Positions 16,523 through 26,500 of a stretch of 64,000 nt of DNA are shown here, piece after piece. The notes below the pieces were generated by a model. It was not told the DNA's origin. It made no database searches and worked only from the letters and a program-made list of their open reading frames with translations. Made by a program: the position numbers and the translations under genes. The stretch spans positions 186,001-250,000 of the forward strand of contig JBBART010000001.1 of the NCBI GenBank assembly GCA_040399685.1. The letters are read 5' to 3'. Origin of the DNA: CAIQQQ01 sp040399685. Its GTDB lineage: Bacteria; Pseudomonadota; Alphaproteobacteria; Acetobacterales; Acetobacteraceae. Each line of letters starts with the position of its first letter. Positions within the stretch are counted from its first letter, which is position 1.

Positions 16523-17400
16523 GCACGCCGCACCCGCAGATGCGGGATATTCTGGCCGATTTGCAGGCATCGCCGCCGCCCAATCCGGAAACGCTGCTGA
16601 TTGCCGAGGCGCGGGCGAATTTCGTGCGCGCTAACGGCATGTGGAACCTCACGTTGCCGCCGATGGCGTCGCGGGACGTTGTTGTGGGCGGCATCGCGTG
16701 CCGGTTGCTGACGCCGGACGGCGCGCGGGGGCTGGTAGTGTTCGTGCATGGCGGCGGCTGGACGGTGGGAAACCCCGCCACCCATGAACGCTTTGCCCGT
16801 CTGCTTGCCCAGCACGCAGGGGCGCAGGTGCTGGTGCCGGATTACCGGCTGGCGCCTGAGCATCCGGCCCCTGCGGGGATTGATGATGTGTTGGCGGTGT
16901 TGGGGGATCTGGATGCGGTGGTGCCGTCCGATACATCGGTGGTGCTGTGCGGCGATTCCGCTGGAGCCAATATTGCCCTGGCCGTGGCGCTGTCTCGGCC
17001 GGAGCGGCGCATTGCCTTGCTGTCTCTGCTTTATGGTTGCTACGCACCGATTTTCGACACGCCCAGCCATCTGCGCAACGGCGATGGTCGGTTCGGGCTG
17101 ACCACGTCGCGGATGCGGTGGTATTGGAACAACTGGCTTGGGCCAGATCCGGATGCGCGGGCAGCGCCGCTGCATGCGGATCTGGCCGATCTGCCGCGAT
17201 GTCATCTGGTTGCGGCCGCTTTGGATCCGCTGTGCGATGACAGTTTCCTGCTTGCGGGCCGCTTGGCCGAAGCGGGTGTGCCGACGCGGCTCGATCTCGT
17301 GCCGGGCGTTGTTCACGGTTTTTTGCAGATGTCCGAACGCCTTGACCCGGCCTTGTACGCCACCCGCAGCATTGCCAAGGAAATAGCCTCCGCCTTCTGA
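16519..17400 (+). CDS. Alpha/beta hydrolase, hormone-sensitive-lipase-type esterase
   Basis: A 293-residue esterase with the HSL oxyanion motif HGGG (77–80), nucleophile elbow GDSAG (Ser147), the acid in AALDPL and the histidine in GVVHGF. No signal peptide, so it acts in the cytoplasm. Its ATG overlaps the stop of the GntR gene. It precedes a sugar importer. A role in removing acetyl or other acyl groups from imported plant sugars is reasonable but not shown by the sequence. Confidence 0.85.
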   Translation: MSTPHPQMRDILADLQASPPPNPETLLIAEARANFVRANGMWNLTLPPMASRDVVVGGIACRLLTPDGARGLVVFVHGGGWTVGNPATHERFARLLAQHAGAQVLVPDYRLAPEHPAPAGIDDVLAVLGDLDAVVPSDTSVVLCGDSAGANIALAVALSRPERRIALLSLLYGCYAPIFDTPSHLRNGDGRFGLTTSRMRWYWNNWLGPDPDARAAPLHADLADLPRCHLVAAALDPLCDDSFLLAGRLAEAGVPTRLDLVPGVVHGFLQMSERLDPALYATRSIAKEIASAF

Positions 17401-17406
17401 GTATAA

Positions 17407-17435
17407 GTTCCAAAAACAAAAATAAAAAAAGGAAC
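17407..17435 (+). promoter_or_regulatory. A-rich leader with possible ribosome-site hairpin
   Basis: The 41 bases between the esterase stop and the binding-protein ATG are almost pure A in a GC-rich region. GTTCC (17407–17411) can pair with GGAAC (17431–17435), and the latter contains the Shine-Dalgarno GGA. The A-rich loop could raise translation of the abundant binding protein, while pairing could limit it. Confidence 0.35.
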
Positions 17436-17441
17436 ACGTTT

Positions 17442-18659
17442 ATGACGATCGCCCGTCGCACCTTGCTTGCCGGCACCGCCGCCGCCCTCGCAGCCCCGCA
17501 TATCGCCCACGCCCAATCGGCGGTGACGGTGCGGTGGTGGTATCATTTTGATGACCCCAAGGCGTCGCCGGATGCGCTGGTGGCCTCGTTCGAGAAGCAG
17601 AATCCCGGCATCAAGATCCAGGCCGAGAGCATCCCGTGGGGCGGCGGCGGCGATTACGACACCAGGCTGTATACCGCGCTGATCGCCGGCAACGGGCCGG
17701 ATGCGGCGATGGTGAAGTTCCAGAACATGCCGCGCCTGTTGGAGATGGACGCGCTGGCGCCGCTGGATGCGCATATCAGCACCTGGTCGGCGCGCGGCGA
17801 TATCAGCGACGATCTGTGGAAGCTGCACGCGGCGCCAGACGGCAAGCATTACTACCTGCCTCTGCAATATGTGGTGCTGTATCTGTATTACCGGCAGGAC
17901 TGGTTCGCCGAGAAGAACCTTGCCGCCCCTACCACTTTCGACAGCTTCCTTGCCGCCGCCAAGGCGCTGACCACCACGGATCGCTGGGGCTTCGGCCTGC
18001 GCGGTGCGGCGGGCGGGCATGATTTCTGGGCGACGTTCGTTCTCGGCGGCGGGGCCAAGTTGCAGAAGGGCGGGATGGTGACGCCGGCGGCGCTGGCGGC
18101 GAACAAATGGTTCATCGACCTGCACCGCACCCATCATGTCACGCCGCCATCCGCGCCCACCGATGGGTTCTTGCAGACGATCAACAACATGAAGGCGGGT
18201 CGCACCGCCATGACCATCCATCATGCCGGTTCGGCCAACGATATGGTGGCGGCACTGGGGGACAAGATCACCGCCATTCCGGTGCCGCAGATGCCGGGTG
18301 TTCCGGGTTGGACCACCTATGGCGACGGCTCCAACGCCGTGCTGGCGGCCAGCAAGAACAAGGATGCGGCGTGGAAGTGGATCGCCCATCTGTCCACCGC
18401 CGAGACCAACGCCAATTTCGCCAAGCTGTCCGGCCAGTTGCCGGTGACCAATTCCAGCCTGAAGAGCTGGGATGTTCAGCCGCGCCGCTTCATCGATGCT
18501 TCGGCGCAGTCGCTGCCCATCGCGCGGGTGCTGCCTTCGACCACGCAGACGGCCGATTTCACCCGCACCGTCTGGCCGCAGACCACGCAGAAGGCGCTGC
18601 TTGGCCAGATCAGCTCGGATGAGATGATGCAGACATTCGAGAAGCTCTACTTCGGATGA
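17442..18659 (+). CDS. Carbohydrate ABC importer, substrate-binding protein
   Basis: A 405-residue family 1 extracellular solute-binding protein. The N-terminus has a Tat-like signal (ARRTLLAGTAAALAAP, ending AHAQS). Mature landmarks typical of sugar binders are VTVRWWYHFDD, the ENP-like FEKQNPGIKI and late W-K-W-I stretch. It is the first of three genes of an importer whose permeases follow with a 4-base overlap. Sugar identity is not readable; the GntR/fucose neighbourhood points to a plant deoxy- or acid-sugar or an oligosaccharide. Confidence 0.9.
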   Translation: MTIARRTLLAGTAAALAAPHIAHAQSAVTVRWWYHFDDPKASPDALVASFEKQNPGIKIQAESIPWGGGGDYDTRLYTALIAGNGPDAAMVKFQNMPRLLEMDALAPLDAHISTWSARGDISDDLWKLHAAPDGKHYYLPLQYVVLYLYYRQDWFAEKNLAAPTTFDSFLAAAKALTTTDRWGFGLRGAAGGHDFWATFVLGGGAKLQKGGMVTPAALAANKWFIDLHRTHHVTPPSAPTDGFLQTINNMKAGRTAMTIHHAGSANDMVAALGDKITAIPVPQMPGVPGWTTYGDGSNAVLAASKNKDAAWKWIAHLSTAETNANFAKLSGQLPVTNSSLKSWDVQPRRFIDASAQSLPIARVLPSTTQTADFTRTVWPQTTQKALLGQISSDEMMQTFEKLYFG

Positions 18660-19522
18660 AACGCGACACATCCTTTCCTCTGTTGCTGCTGGCTCCGGCG
18701 CTGGCGCTGACATCCGCGCTTGTGCTGTTTCCGGCAGCGCAGACGGTGTGGATGTCGTTGCATGATTTCGTGCTGTTCCGCCCGAAATCGCGCCCGTTCG
18801 TGGGGCTGGCAAACTACATCAAGGCGTTGCAGGACCCTGTCTTCTGGGAGGGGTTGCTGACCTCGGTGATCTGGGTGGTGGTGGCCGTCGGTCTCCAATT
18901 CCTGTTGGGATTGGCGGCCGCCCTGCTGCTCAACCGCAGCTTCGCGTGGCGTGGTTTGGCGCGGGCGTTGATTGTGGTGCCGTGGGCGTTGCCGAGTGTG
19001 ATCATCGGGTTGATCTGGACGTGGATGCTCGACTTCAATCTCGGCCTGATCAATGAACTTGGCGTGCGGCTGGGGCTGCTGGTGCATCCGGTTGCGTGGT
19101 TGTCGGAGCCGGGGACCGCCTTTGCGGCTGTTATTTTGGCGGTGGTCTGGCAGGGGTTTCCGTTCTTCGCCGTTACTTTGCTGGCCGGATTGCAGGCCAT
19201 TCCGGGGGAGTTGTACGAGGCGGCTTCGCTGGATGGTGCGGGGGCGATGTCGAAGTTTCGCCATGTCACGCTGCCGGGGATTGCCGCGGTGATCACCACC
19301 GCCTTGCTGCTGCGGATGATCTGGGTGGCGAACTCGTTGGATCTCATCTTGGTCATGACTGGCGGAGGGCCGGGCACTGCCACGCAGACCTTGCCATTGC
19401 ATGCGTTCCTGACCGCGTGGTCCGGCGGCAATTACGGGCAGGGCTCGGCGCTGGCGGTGATTCTGACCTTTTTGCTGCTGGGCATCGTCATCGCCTATCT
19501 GGTTCGGAGCAGGCGCGCATGA
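18656..19522 (+). CDS. Sugar ABC transporter permease (MalF-like)
   Basis: A 288-residue inner-membrane permease with six predicted helices. The cytoplasmic EAA loop that docks the ATPase is present as YEAASLDGAGAMSKFRHVTLPGI-like sequence around residue 185. Starts at an ATG overlapping the binding-protein stop. It pairs with the following permease to form the translocation pore of an importer for which no ATPase gene is nearby. Confidence 0.9.
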   Translation: MKRDTSFPLLLLAPALALTSALVLFPAAQTVWMSLHDFVLFRPKSRPFVGLANYIKALQDPVFWEGLLTSVIWVVVAVGLQFLLGLAAALLLNRSFAWRGLARALIVVPWALPSVIIGLIWTWMLDFNLGLINELGVRLGLLVHPVAWLSEPGTAFAAVILAVVWQGFPFFAVTLLAGLQAIPGELYEAASLDGAGAMSKFRHVTLPGIAAVITTALLLRMIWVANSLDLILVMTGGGPGTATQTLPLHAFLTAWSGGNYGQGSALAVILTFLLLGIVIAYLVRSRRA

Positions 19523-20349
19523 GCCGTAAGCGACTGAGAAAACTGTTCGGCACCGAGGTGCCGGTGCTGGCCATCCTGATGTTCGCGCTGCTGCCGTGGG
19601 GGTGGATGGTGCTGTCCTCGTTCCGCTCGGATGCGGATCTGACGCAGACGCCGCTTCATCTGCTGCCGGACACGCTGACGCTGGCGAACCATATCGAGTT
19701 GCTGGCCCGCACGTCGTTTGCCGAGAATTTGCGGGACAGTTTGATCGTGGCGGCCGGTGCGGTGGTGCTGGGGTTGGGGCTGTCGTTGCCGGCGGCCTAT
19801 GCGTTCTCGCGCTTTCGCTTCCCGGGGCGCAATGCGTTGTTGATCAACTTCCTGGCGATCAACATGTTTCTGGTCGTGATGCTGATCCTGCCGCTGTTCG
19901 TGCTGTTCCGACAGCTTGGTTTGCTGGACACGTATCTGTCGCTGATCGCCGGCCACGCCACGTTTACTTTGCCGTTCGCGATCTGGCTGATGACCAGCTA
20001 CGTCGATGGCATTCCGGTCGATCTCGACCATGCCGCAGCCATCGACGGCGCCACGCGCTGGCAGGTGATGCGGCTGGTGATTCTGCCGCTGACGATGCCG
20101 GGGCTGGTGGCGGTGGGCATCTATCTCTTTATCGCCTCGTGGAACGAATACCTGTTCGCGCTGATGTTGGCGGGGCAGCACGTGCGCACCGTGACGGTCG
20201 CGTTGCAGAGTTTCATCGGTGAGAACCAGATCCAATGGGGTCTGTTGATGGCAGGCGGCACGCTGGTGGCGCTGCCGGCGACGATTTTGTTTTTGCTCAC
20301 CCAAGGGCGTTTGGCCGGTGGGCTTACTGGAGGAGCCGTAAAAGGATGA
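19519..20349 (+). CDS. Sugar ABC transporter permease (MalG-like)
   Basis: A 276-residue permease, second half of the pore. The EAA-type loop reads DHAAAIDGATRWQVMRLV. The MalG-like N-terminus has a first helix (EVPVLAILMFALLPWGWMVL) followed by a periplasmic segment with SSFRSDADL. The ATG at 19519 overlaps the upstream permease stop; the longer frame from 19096 lies inside that gene and is not credible. Its own stop overlaps the epimerase start. Confidence 0.9.
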   Translation: MSRKRLRKLFGTEVPVLAILMFALLPWGWMVLSSFRSDADLTQTPLHLLPDTLTLANHIELLARTSFAENLRDSLIVAAGAVVLGLGLSLPAAYAFSRFRFPGRNALLINFLAINMFLVVMLILPLFVLFRQLGLLDTYLSLIAGHATFTLPFAIWLMTSYVDGIPVDLDHAAAIDGATRWQVMRLVILPLTMPGLVAVGIYLFIASWNEYLFALMLAGQHVRTVTVALQSFIGENQIQWGLLMAGGTLVALPATILFLLTQGRLAGGLTGGAVKG

Positions 20350-21239
20350 CAACGCCCTGGTCGCCAAAGATTGGCGTGATTTCAATGACCTATGATCGGC
20401 CGATCACGGCTGCGCATATCCCGCTATTCGCTCGCATGCGCGCGACAGGCATGGATTTCTGCGAACTGCTGGTGCCGGAGCCCGGCGAGATCGACCCGGC
20501 CGAAGCCGGCAAGGCCGCCCGGGATGCGGGGCTTTCGATCGTGCTGGCGGCGCGGGTGAATGTGGAACGGGATCTCGCGTCCGACAACGAGGCGGCGCGT
20601 GCGGGTGGCGTGGCTTACTTGCGCCGTTGCGTGGATGTGGCGGTGGCGTGTGGCGCCGATCTGGTGGGTGGCCCGCTTTACGGGACGCCGTTGGTGTTCG
20701 CGGGGCGGCCGCCGCGTCCGTTCGATGCGGACCAGCGCGCCGAGCGTGTGGCGCGGGTGGTGGACGGGCTGCAACAGGCGGGCGCCTATGCCGCCGAGCA
20801 TGGGGTTCGCCTGGCCGTCGAGCCGTTGAACCGGTTTGAGACGGATTTTTGCAACACCGGGCGACAGGCGGTGGATCTGGTGCGTCAGGTCGGCAGTTCG
20901 GCGGTGGGGGTGATGCTCGACACGTTCCACATGAACATGGAGGAGAACGACATGGTTGAGTCGATCCGCCATGCAGCGCCGCATCTGATGCATTTCCAGG
21001 CCAACGAGAACCATCGCGGCTATCTGGGCACCGGCCATCTCGATTGGCCGAGCATTTGCCGGGCGTTGTTCGATATCGACTATGCAGGTGTGATCACGCT
21101 GGAGCCGTTTCGTCGCACCGATCACAGCCTGTCGGTGCCGTTGGCGCAGTGGAAGCCGCCGGCGTATGACGAGGATGATGATCTGCGCCACAGCGGCGCG
21201 TTCTTGCGTGCGGCGCTGCACGCGGCGGCGCGGTCATGA
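20346..21239 (+). CDS. Sugar phosphate isomerase/epimerase (xylose isomerase-like TIM barrel)
   Basis: A 297-residue TIM-barrel enzyme of the AP endonuclease 2/ketose 3-epimerase family. Metal ligands typical of the fold appear as the Glu of LAVEPLNRF, the Asp/His of VMLDTFHMNMEE, the Glu/Asn pair HFQANENHRG and the late Glu in VITLEPFRR. The size and motifs suit a D-tagatose/D-psicose 3-epimerase-like reaction on the imported sugar. Overlaps both neighbours by four bases, so it belongs firmly to the importer operon. Substrate unknown. Confidence 0.82.
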   Translation: MTTPWSPKIGVISMTYDRPITAAHIPLFARMRATGMDFCELLVPEPGEIDPAEAGKAARDAGLSIVLAARVNVERDLASDNEAARAGGVAYLRRCVDVAVACGADLVGGPLYGTPLVFAGRPPRPFDADQRAERVARVVDGLQQAGAYAAEHGVRLAVEPLNRFETDFCNTGRQAVDLVRQVGSSAVGVMLDTFHMNMEENDMVESIRHAAPHLMHFQANENHRGYLGTGHLDWPSICRALFDIDYAGVITLEPFRRTDHSLSVPLAQWKPPAYDEDDDLRHSGAFLRAALHAAARS

Positions 21240-22249
21240 TGAAGATCGGGTGGATCGGCTGCGGCAAGCACGCCGAGGAGATGCTGCTGCCGCAGTTGAC
21301 CCGTCTGCCGGTGACGCTGGCGGCGATCTGCGATGCCGATGCGGAACGGCTGGACGTGGTGGCCAATCGCTATGGCGTGACGTCGCGCTACAGCGATGCC
21401 GCGGCGATGCTGTCTCATTCTGGGCTGGACGCGATCGGCATGGCGGTGGGGCCGGGCGTGCATGCGCGGTTCGGGGCGCTGGCGATGCAGAAGGGCCTGG
21501 CGGTGTTCATGGAAAAGCCGCCCGCGGCCACGGCGGCCGAGGCGCAAATGTTGGCCGATGTGTCGGCTGCGACCGGGCGGCCCTGCGTGGTTGGGTTCAT
21601 GAAGCGGTATTCCACCGCCAATCGGATTGCGGGCAATATTCTGTCGGGGCCAGAGTTTGGTGTTCGCGCCAGCCTGCTCGGCGAATACATGACCGCACCT
21701 GGGTATTTTGTCGGAAATCCGGATTATACTGGGTTCTTGTTGCATCATTGCGTGCATGCGATGGATCTGGTGCCGTGGATGATCGGAGAGCCGGTCACCA
21801 GCGTGACAGCGCGGAAGTTCGAGATGGAGCCGGGCAAGTTGCTGCTGCATGTCGGCTACGGCTTTGCCTCCGGCGCGCTTGCCACGGTGGTGATGGGCAC
21901 GCACCAGTCGCGTGGCACGCCGATGGAATGGTGGCAGGTGATGGGCGATCACAAGCGCGTGGAAGTGCGCAATGTGCATGAGGTGCGGTATTATCGCTCG
22001 CCCGGATTCAAGGCGCTGGACCCGTTGGCCACGCTGGATTCCGCGCAGGACGCGCTGGTCTGGGAGCCGAACATGACGGCGGCGGCCAACGAGGATCACA
22101 AGGGCTATCATGCGCTGCTCGCGGCCTTCGTGCGCAAGGTGCAGGGCGCGGACTCGGATGCGCCGGATATCGTGGATGGTGTGCGGGCGATGCGGGTGCT
22201 GGAGGCGATGACGCGTTCGATGGAGTCCGGGAAGGCCGAGACGCTGTAA
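21236..22249 (+). CDS. Gfo/Idh/MocA-family sugar oxidoreductase
   Basis: A 337-residue NAD(P)-dependent sugar dehydrogenase. The Rossmann fold begins KIGWIGCGKHAEEMLLP and the family motif MEKPPA contains the catalytic Lys. The C-terminal alpha/beta domain includes HHCVHAMDLVPWMIGEP. It is the last gene of the importer operon, acting with the epimerase on imported sugar. D-apiose dehydrogenase (ApsD) also belongs to this family, so a link to the apionate genes 10 kb away is worth testing, although nothing in the sequence proves it. Confidence 0.85.
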   Translation: MMKIGWIGCGKHAEEMLLPQLTRLPVTLAAICDADAERLDVVANRYGVTSRYSDAAAMLSHSGLDAIGMAVGPGVHARFGALAMQKGLAVFMEKPPAATAAEAQMLADVSAATGRPCVVGFMKRYSTANRIAGNILSGPEFGVRASLLGEYMTAPGYFVGNPDYTGFLLHHCVHAMDLVPWMIGEPVTSVTARKFEMEPGKLLLHVGYGFASGALATVVMGTHQSRGTPMEWWQVMGDHKRVEVRNVHEVRYYRSPGFKALDPLATLDSAQDALVWEPNMTAAANEDHKGYHALLAAFVRKVQGADSDAPDIVDGVRAMRVLEAMTRSMESGKAETL

Positions 22250-22273
22250 AAGGCCGGGTTTCTTGTCCGTGTG

Positions 22274-22299
22274 CTGGCGCCATGGCAGTGTGGCGCCAG
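22274..22299 (+). terminator. Hairpin after the sugar-importer operon
   Basis: CTGGCGCCA (22274–22282) and TGGCGCCAG (22291–22299) form a perfect 9-pair stem with an eight-base loop, 25 bases after the oxidoreductase stop. Only a weak T stretch follows, so termination may be partial. It separates the importer operon from the nuclease/ATPase pair. Confidence 0.55.
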
Positions 22300-22324
22300 T
22301 ATTCAAAGACAGGGCCAGCGCGCC

Positions 22325-23575
22325 ATGGGTTTTCGGTTTCTTCACGCTGCGGACTTGCATCTTGATAGCCCGTTGCGCGGGCTTGAGGCCGATCCGTCGG
22401 CGCCGGTGGAGGTCATTCGCGGCGCCACGCGCCGGGCGCTGGGGCGGATGGTGGATCTGGCGCTCAATGAGCGGGTGGATTTTGTTATTATCGCCGGCGA
22501 TATCTATGACGGCGACTGGCCGGATTTTGGCACCGGGCAGTTCTTTGCCAGCCAGATGCGGCGGCTGACGCAGGCTGAAATCCCAGTATTCGCCATCCGT
22601 GGTAACCATGATGCCGCCAACCGCATGACCCGGCATTTGAACATGCCGCATGTGGCGATGTTCGACCACAAGCGCGCCCACACGCTGCGGAATCTGGAAT
22701 CGTTGGGCGTGGCCATTCATGGCCAGAGCTTCGCAGATCAGGCGGTGCCGGACGATTTGTCGCGCAATTATCCGGCGCCCATTCCGGGGCTGTTCAACAT
22801 TGGCATCCTGCACACCTCGGCCACCGGATATGCGGGCCACGCCGTTTATGCGCCGTGTGACGTGTCGCGGTTGCGGGCGCATGGCTATGATTATTGGGCG
22901 CTGGGGCATGTGCACACGCGTGAGGTGTTGTGCCAGGACCCGTGGATCGTGTTTCCGGGGAATCTCCAGGGCCGTCATGTGGGCGAGACCGGGGCGAAGG
23001 GTGCGAGCATCGTCACGGTGGAGCAGGGGCGGGTGGTGAGCGCTGAGCATCGGGTTCTTGATGTGCTGCGCTGGGAAAATCTGGATGTGGATCTTGCCGG
23101 GGCTGCGGATGAACGTGAAGCATTGGCGCGCGTGCAATCCGTGGTGGAGGCCGCGATGCGTGACGCTGCGCCGTTGCCGCTGGCGATGCGGCTGACGTTG
23201 ACGGGAGCGACCGCCGCCCATGTGGCCTTGGCGGGTGCCGGTTTGCGCGAAAAGATCCTCAACGAGGCGCACAGCGTGGACGATGCGGGGCGTCTGTGGC
23301 TGGAGGCGGTGCGGTTGCGCACTGGCCCGGTACAGGATAGGGACGCGTCACGCGCCAGGCCTGATCATCTGGGCCGTCTGCTGGGCGAGATTGACGCCAT
23401 CGTGGCCGCTCCGGCGGCGGATCTGCTGGGTGAGTGGCCCGCGACGTTGCTGGGCAAGTTGCTGGATGGGTTGCCGGCGGACCATCCGCTGCATGCGGCG
23501 GCGGCTGGTGAGGTTGGTGCGGTGCTGGAACAGGCGCGGCTGCGGCTTGAGACGGCTTTGGGCGGGCACTCCTGA
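22325..23575 (+). CDS. yhaO: Metallophosphoesterase nuclease, YhaO/SbcD-like
   Basis: A 416-residue calcineurin-like phosphoesterase of the Mre11/SbcD type. The five metal motifs are in order: FLHAADLHLD, IIAGDIYDG, IRGNHDAAN, GILHTSATG and GHVHTRE. The C-terminal half is long and carries a poorly conserved capping region. The ATG at 22325 gives the family start directly before the first motif. It overlaps the ATPase gene as TGATG, so the two are made together. As in YhaO–YhaN, a role in DNA double-strand-break processing or degradation is expected. Confidence 0.85.
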   Translation: MGFRFLHAADLHLDSPLRGLEADPSAPVEVIRGATRRALGRMVDLALNERVDFVIIAGDIYDGDWPDFGTGQFFASQMRRLTQAEIPVFAIRGNHDAANRMTRHLNMPHVAMFDHKRAHTLRNLESLGVAIHGQSFADQAVPDDLSRNYPAPIPGLFNIGILHTSATGYAGHAVYAPCDVSRLRAHGYDYWALGHVHTREVLCQDPWIVFPGNLQGRHVGETGAKGASIVTVEQGRVVSAEHRVLDVLRWENLDVDLAGAADEREALARVQSVVEAAMRDAAPLPLAMRLTLTGATAAHVALAGAGLREKILNEAHSVDDAGRLWLEAVRLRTGPVQDRDASRARPDHLGRLLGEIDAIVAAPAADLLGEWPATLLGKLLDGLPADHPLHAAAAGEVGAVLEQARLRLETALGGHS

Positions 23576-26500
23576 TGCGCCTTTCGCGGCTGGTTCTGGA
23601 TCGGTATGGGCCGTTCGAAAGTTTGGAGCTGCCGTTCGACTCTACGCCGGGGCGGTTGAACGTGATCATCGCGCCGAATGGGTTCGGTAAGTCCGTGATC
23701 CGCACTGCGATTGGCAATTTGCTGTTCGGCATTCCGGCCACCACACAGATGAATTTCCGCCACGGCAATGACCGGATGCGGCTGCGTGCCGAGGTCGAAG
23801 GGCCGGGCGGTGTTTTGTCGCTGGTGCGGCGCAAGGGGAATGGCAACACGCTGGCGTTGGAGGACGGCAGTCTGGTCCAGCCGGAAGTGCTGCGCCAGTT
23901 GATCGGCAATGCCGACATGGCCGTGTTTCGCGAGTTGTTTGGGTTGGACACGGATTTGCTGCGCTCCGGTGGGCGGGAGCTGATCCGCAGCCAGGGGCGA
24001 CTGGGGCAGGTGCTGTTCGCCGCTGGCGGCGGGTTGGGGCGGGTGCGTGAATTGCTGGCGACCTTGGAGGCGCAGCGCGACGAGCTTGGGCGGGCGACAA
24101 CGCGCCACAAATCCCGGCCGATCTGGCGTGCCCTGACGGATTGGGAAGGCGCATCGCACGATCTTCGGCAGGCGGCGCTGCGGCCGGATGGTTGGGCGCG
24201 GTTGCAAGAGGCCAGCACGGCGGCGGCTGTACGGTTTGATGCGCTGATCTCCGAACAGGACGCGCAGGCACAGGAGCGGGACGGGCTGCGCATGACGGGG
24301 GCTGTGCGCCCCTGGCTGGCCCGGCTGCACAGCGCGAATCACATTCTGGCGGATGCGGGGCAGGCGCCGGAACTGGATGACGGGTTTGCCCCACGATGGC
24401 GCATCGCGTTGGAAGCAGGCGCCAAGGCCGCAAGCTTTGCCAAGGCGGCGACGGATGCGCTGGACCTTGTGCAGGAGGTGCGCGCGAATCTGAGCTTCGA
24501 TCCGGCTTGGCTTGAATCGGCCGAGACGTTCGAGGCGATGGTCGAACTGCGCGGCCAGGCATTGGGCGCCGAGCGTGATCTTCCCAAGGTTGAAGCGGAT
24601 CTCGCGCAGACCCGCGCCCGCGCCCGCGTTTTGCGGACCACGCTTGGGTGGGACGACGCGGTGCCGTTGCCTGCGGCGACGGCCGTTCAGCGGGCCAAGC
24701 GGCATTTGCAGGCGCATGCCAGGTTGCAGGCCGACAAGAATGCGGCCGACACGCTGCGTGACACCGCCCAGGTCCAGCACGGTGAGACCGCGTCAGCCCT
24801 GGCGCTGTTGCCGGGCGATACCGATATGTCCGCCATTGCCGATCTGGCGCGATTGCTGCGGGCGGAGGGTGATCCGGCGGGGCGGCTGGATCAGGCGCAG
24901 AAGCGGCTGCGGGCGGCTGAGGCGGCTTTCGCCGGGGCCTTGGCGGCGATTCCTGACAGCCCGCTGGCGGAGGCATCTCTCGGCCTGACGGCAGCGCCGT
25001 CTGACGCAAGGCTGGAAGCCACCGACAAGGCGCTCGGCAAGGCCGAGATGGCCCTCGTGCAGGCCACGCGGGCGCGGGTTGAGCGTTTGCAGGCGATGGA
25101 ACTGGCGACATCGAAGCTGGCGGCGCTGGAACAGCGGGCGATGTTGCCGCCGCCGGGGGCGTTGGTGCAGGCGCGAGCGCTTCGGGATGCGCTGTGGGAG
25201 GCCATGCGCGTGGACCCGTCGCAGGCGGTGGCGCTCGACCGGGCGATGCGGGAGGCCGACGCTGTGGCCGATGCGTTGATCGCGCACGGGCAGGAGGTCG
25301 CCGAGGCCGAGGCCGGGCGTGGCGCACTGGCGCGTCTGAGCGCTGAATTGCTGCATGACGATGAGAGTGTGGCCAAGGCCGTCACCGCCGAGGCTGCGAT
25401 GCGGGAGGAGCTTGCGGCGATGGCGCGGGCGGCCGGTGGCGCTGCCCGGGATGTGCCGGCGCTGCGGTTGTTCCTGCGCGCCCGTGCGGAGGCTGTGGCG
25501 CGGCGCACTGCGCGTGACGCGGAAGTGGCTGCGTTGGCGGATCTGCGCGCCGATATGCTGCGTCGTGGCGGGGCGCTCGCCTCTGCGCTGGGGCTGGCCG
25601 CACCTGCGGTTGAGATCGTGGGCGCTTTGCTCGCCGATGCCGATCGTCGGATCGAGGCGGCACGCACTCTTGCGGCGCGACGCGGCGAACTGGTGAAACA
25701 GGCGGCCCTTCAGGCAAAAGCGCTGGCCTCGGGGCGGGAGGCGGCGGCGCAGGCGGCGCAGGCCCTGGCCACGTGGCACACGCAATGGCGCGACTGCACC
25801 CAGGCGCTTACCCGACCGGCGGATGAGGCGCCGGATGTCACCGGCGATGCGTTGGATCTGATCGAGGCATTGCGCGGCCAGGACGCCGCCGGCGACACCA
25901 GCCAGATTCGGGTGGATGACATGAACCGGGCGGTGACGGCGCTGCGCCGCATGCTGGACCATGTCGCGCATCTGGCGCCGGATCTTGCGGCATTGCCATT
26001 GGTCGAGGCCGCTGCCGCCTTGCAGCGCCGCTTTCAGTCCGAGCGGGAGAATGCGGCGCGCTGCGCCGACGCGGATGCCCGCATCGTGTTGGCGAGGGCC
26101 GACAGCAGTGCCAAAGCCAAGGCCGCCGGCGATGCGGCGGTGATGCTGCAAGGTCTGCGGGCCGCCTTGCATGCCGAGACGGACGCGGCGGCGGAGGAGC
26201 AGTTGCGGCGCGCCGGCGAGATCGGCAAGGCACGGCATGACCGCGATGAAGCTTTGCACGCTCTGACGCAGCAGGGGCGGGGTCTTGCGGCCGCGGCCCT
26301 GGCAGAGCGTGCCGCGGCGACCACGGATGAGGCGGATGCCGCCCGCCTGCACGCCATCGACCAGCGCCAGCCGGTGTTGGTCAGCGAGATCGATTCAGCC
26401 CGCGACGCTGCTGCCGAGGCGGCACGGGCGCTTGATCACGCCAGCACCGGCACCGACGCCGCCGATGCCGCACAGCGTCGCCAGCAGGCGCAGGCCTTGC

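Noticed and set aside
23666..25327. 553-residue proline-rich open frame antisense to the YhaN-like gene
   Set aside because: Low-complexity composition expected from the reverse of a GC-rich, alanine-rich coding strand.
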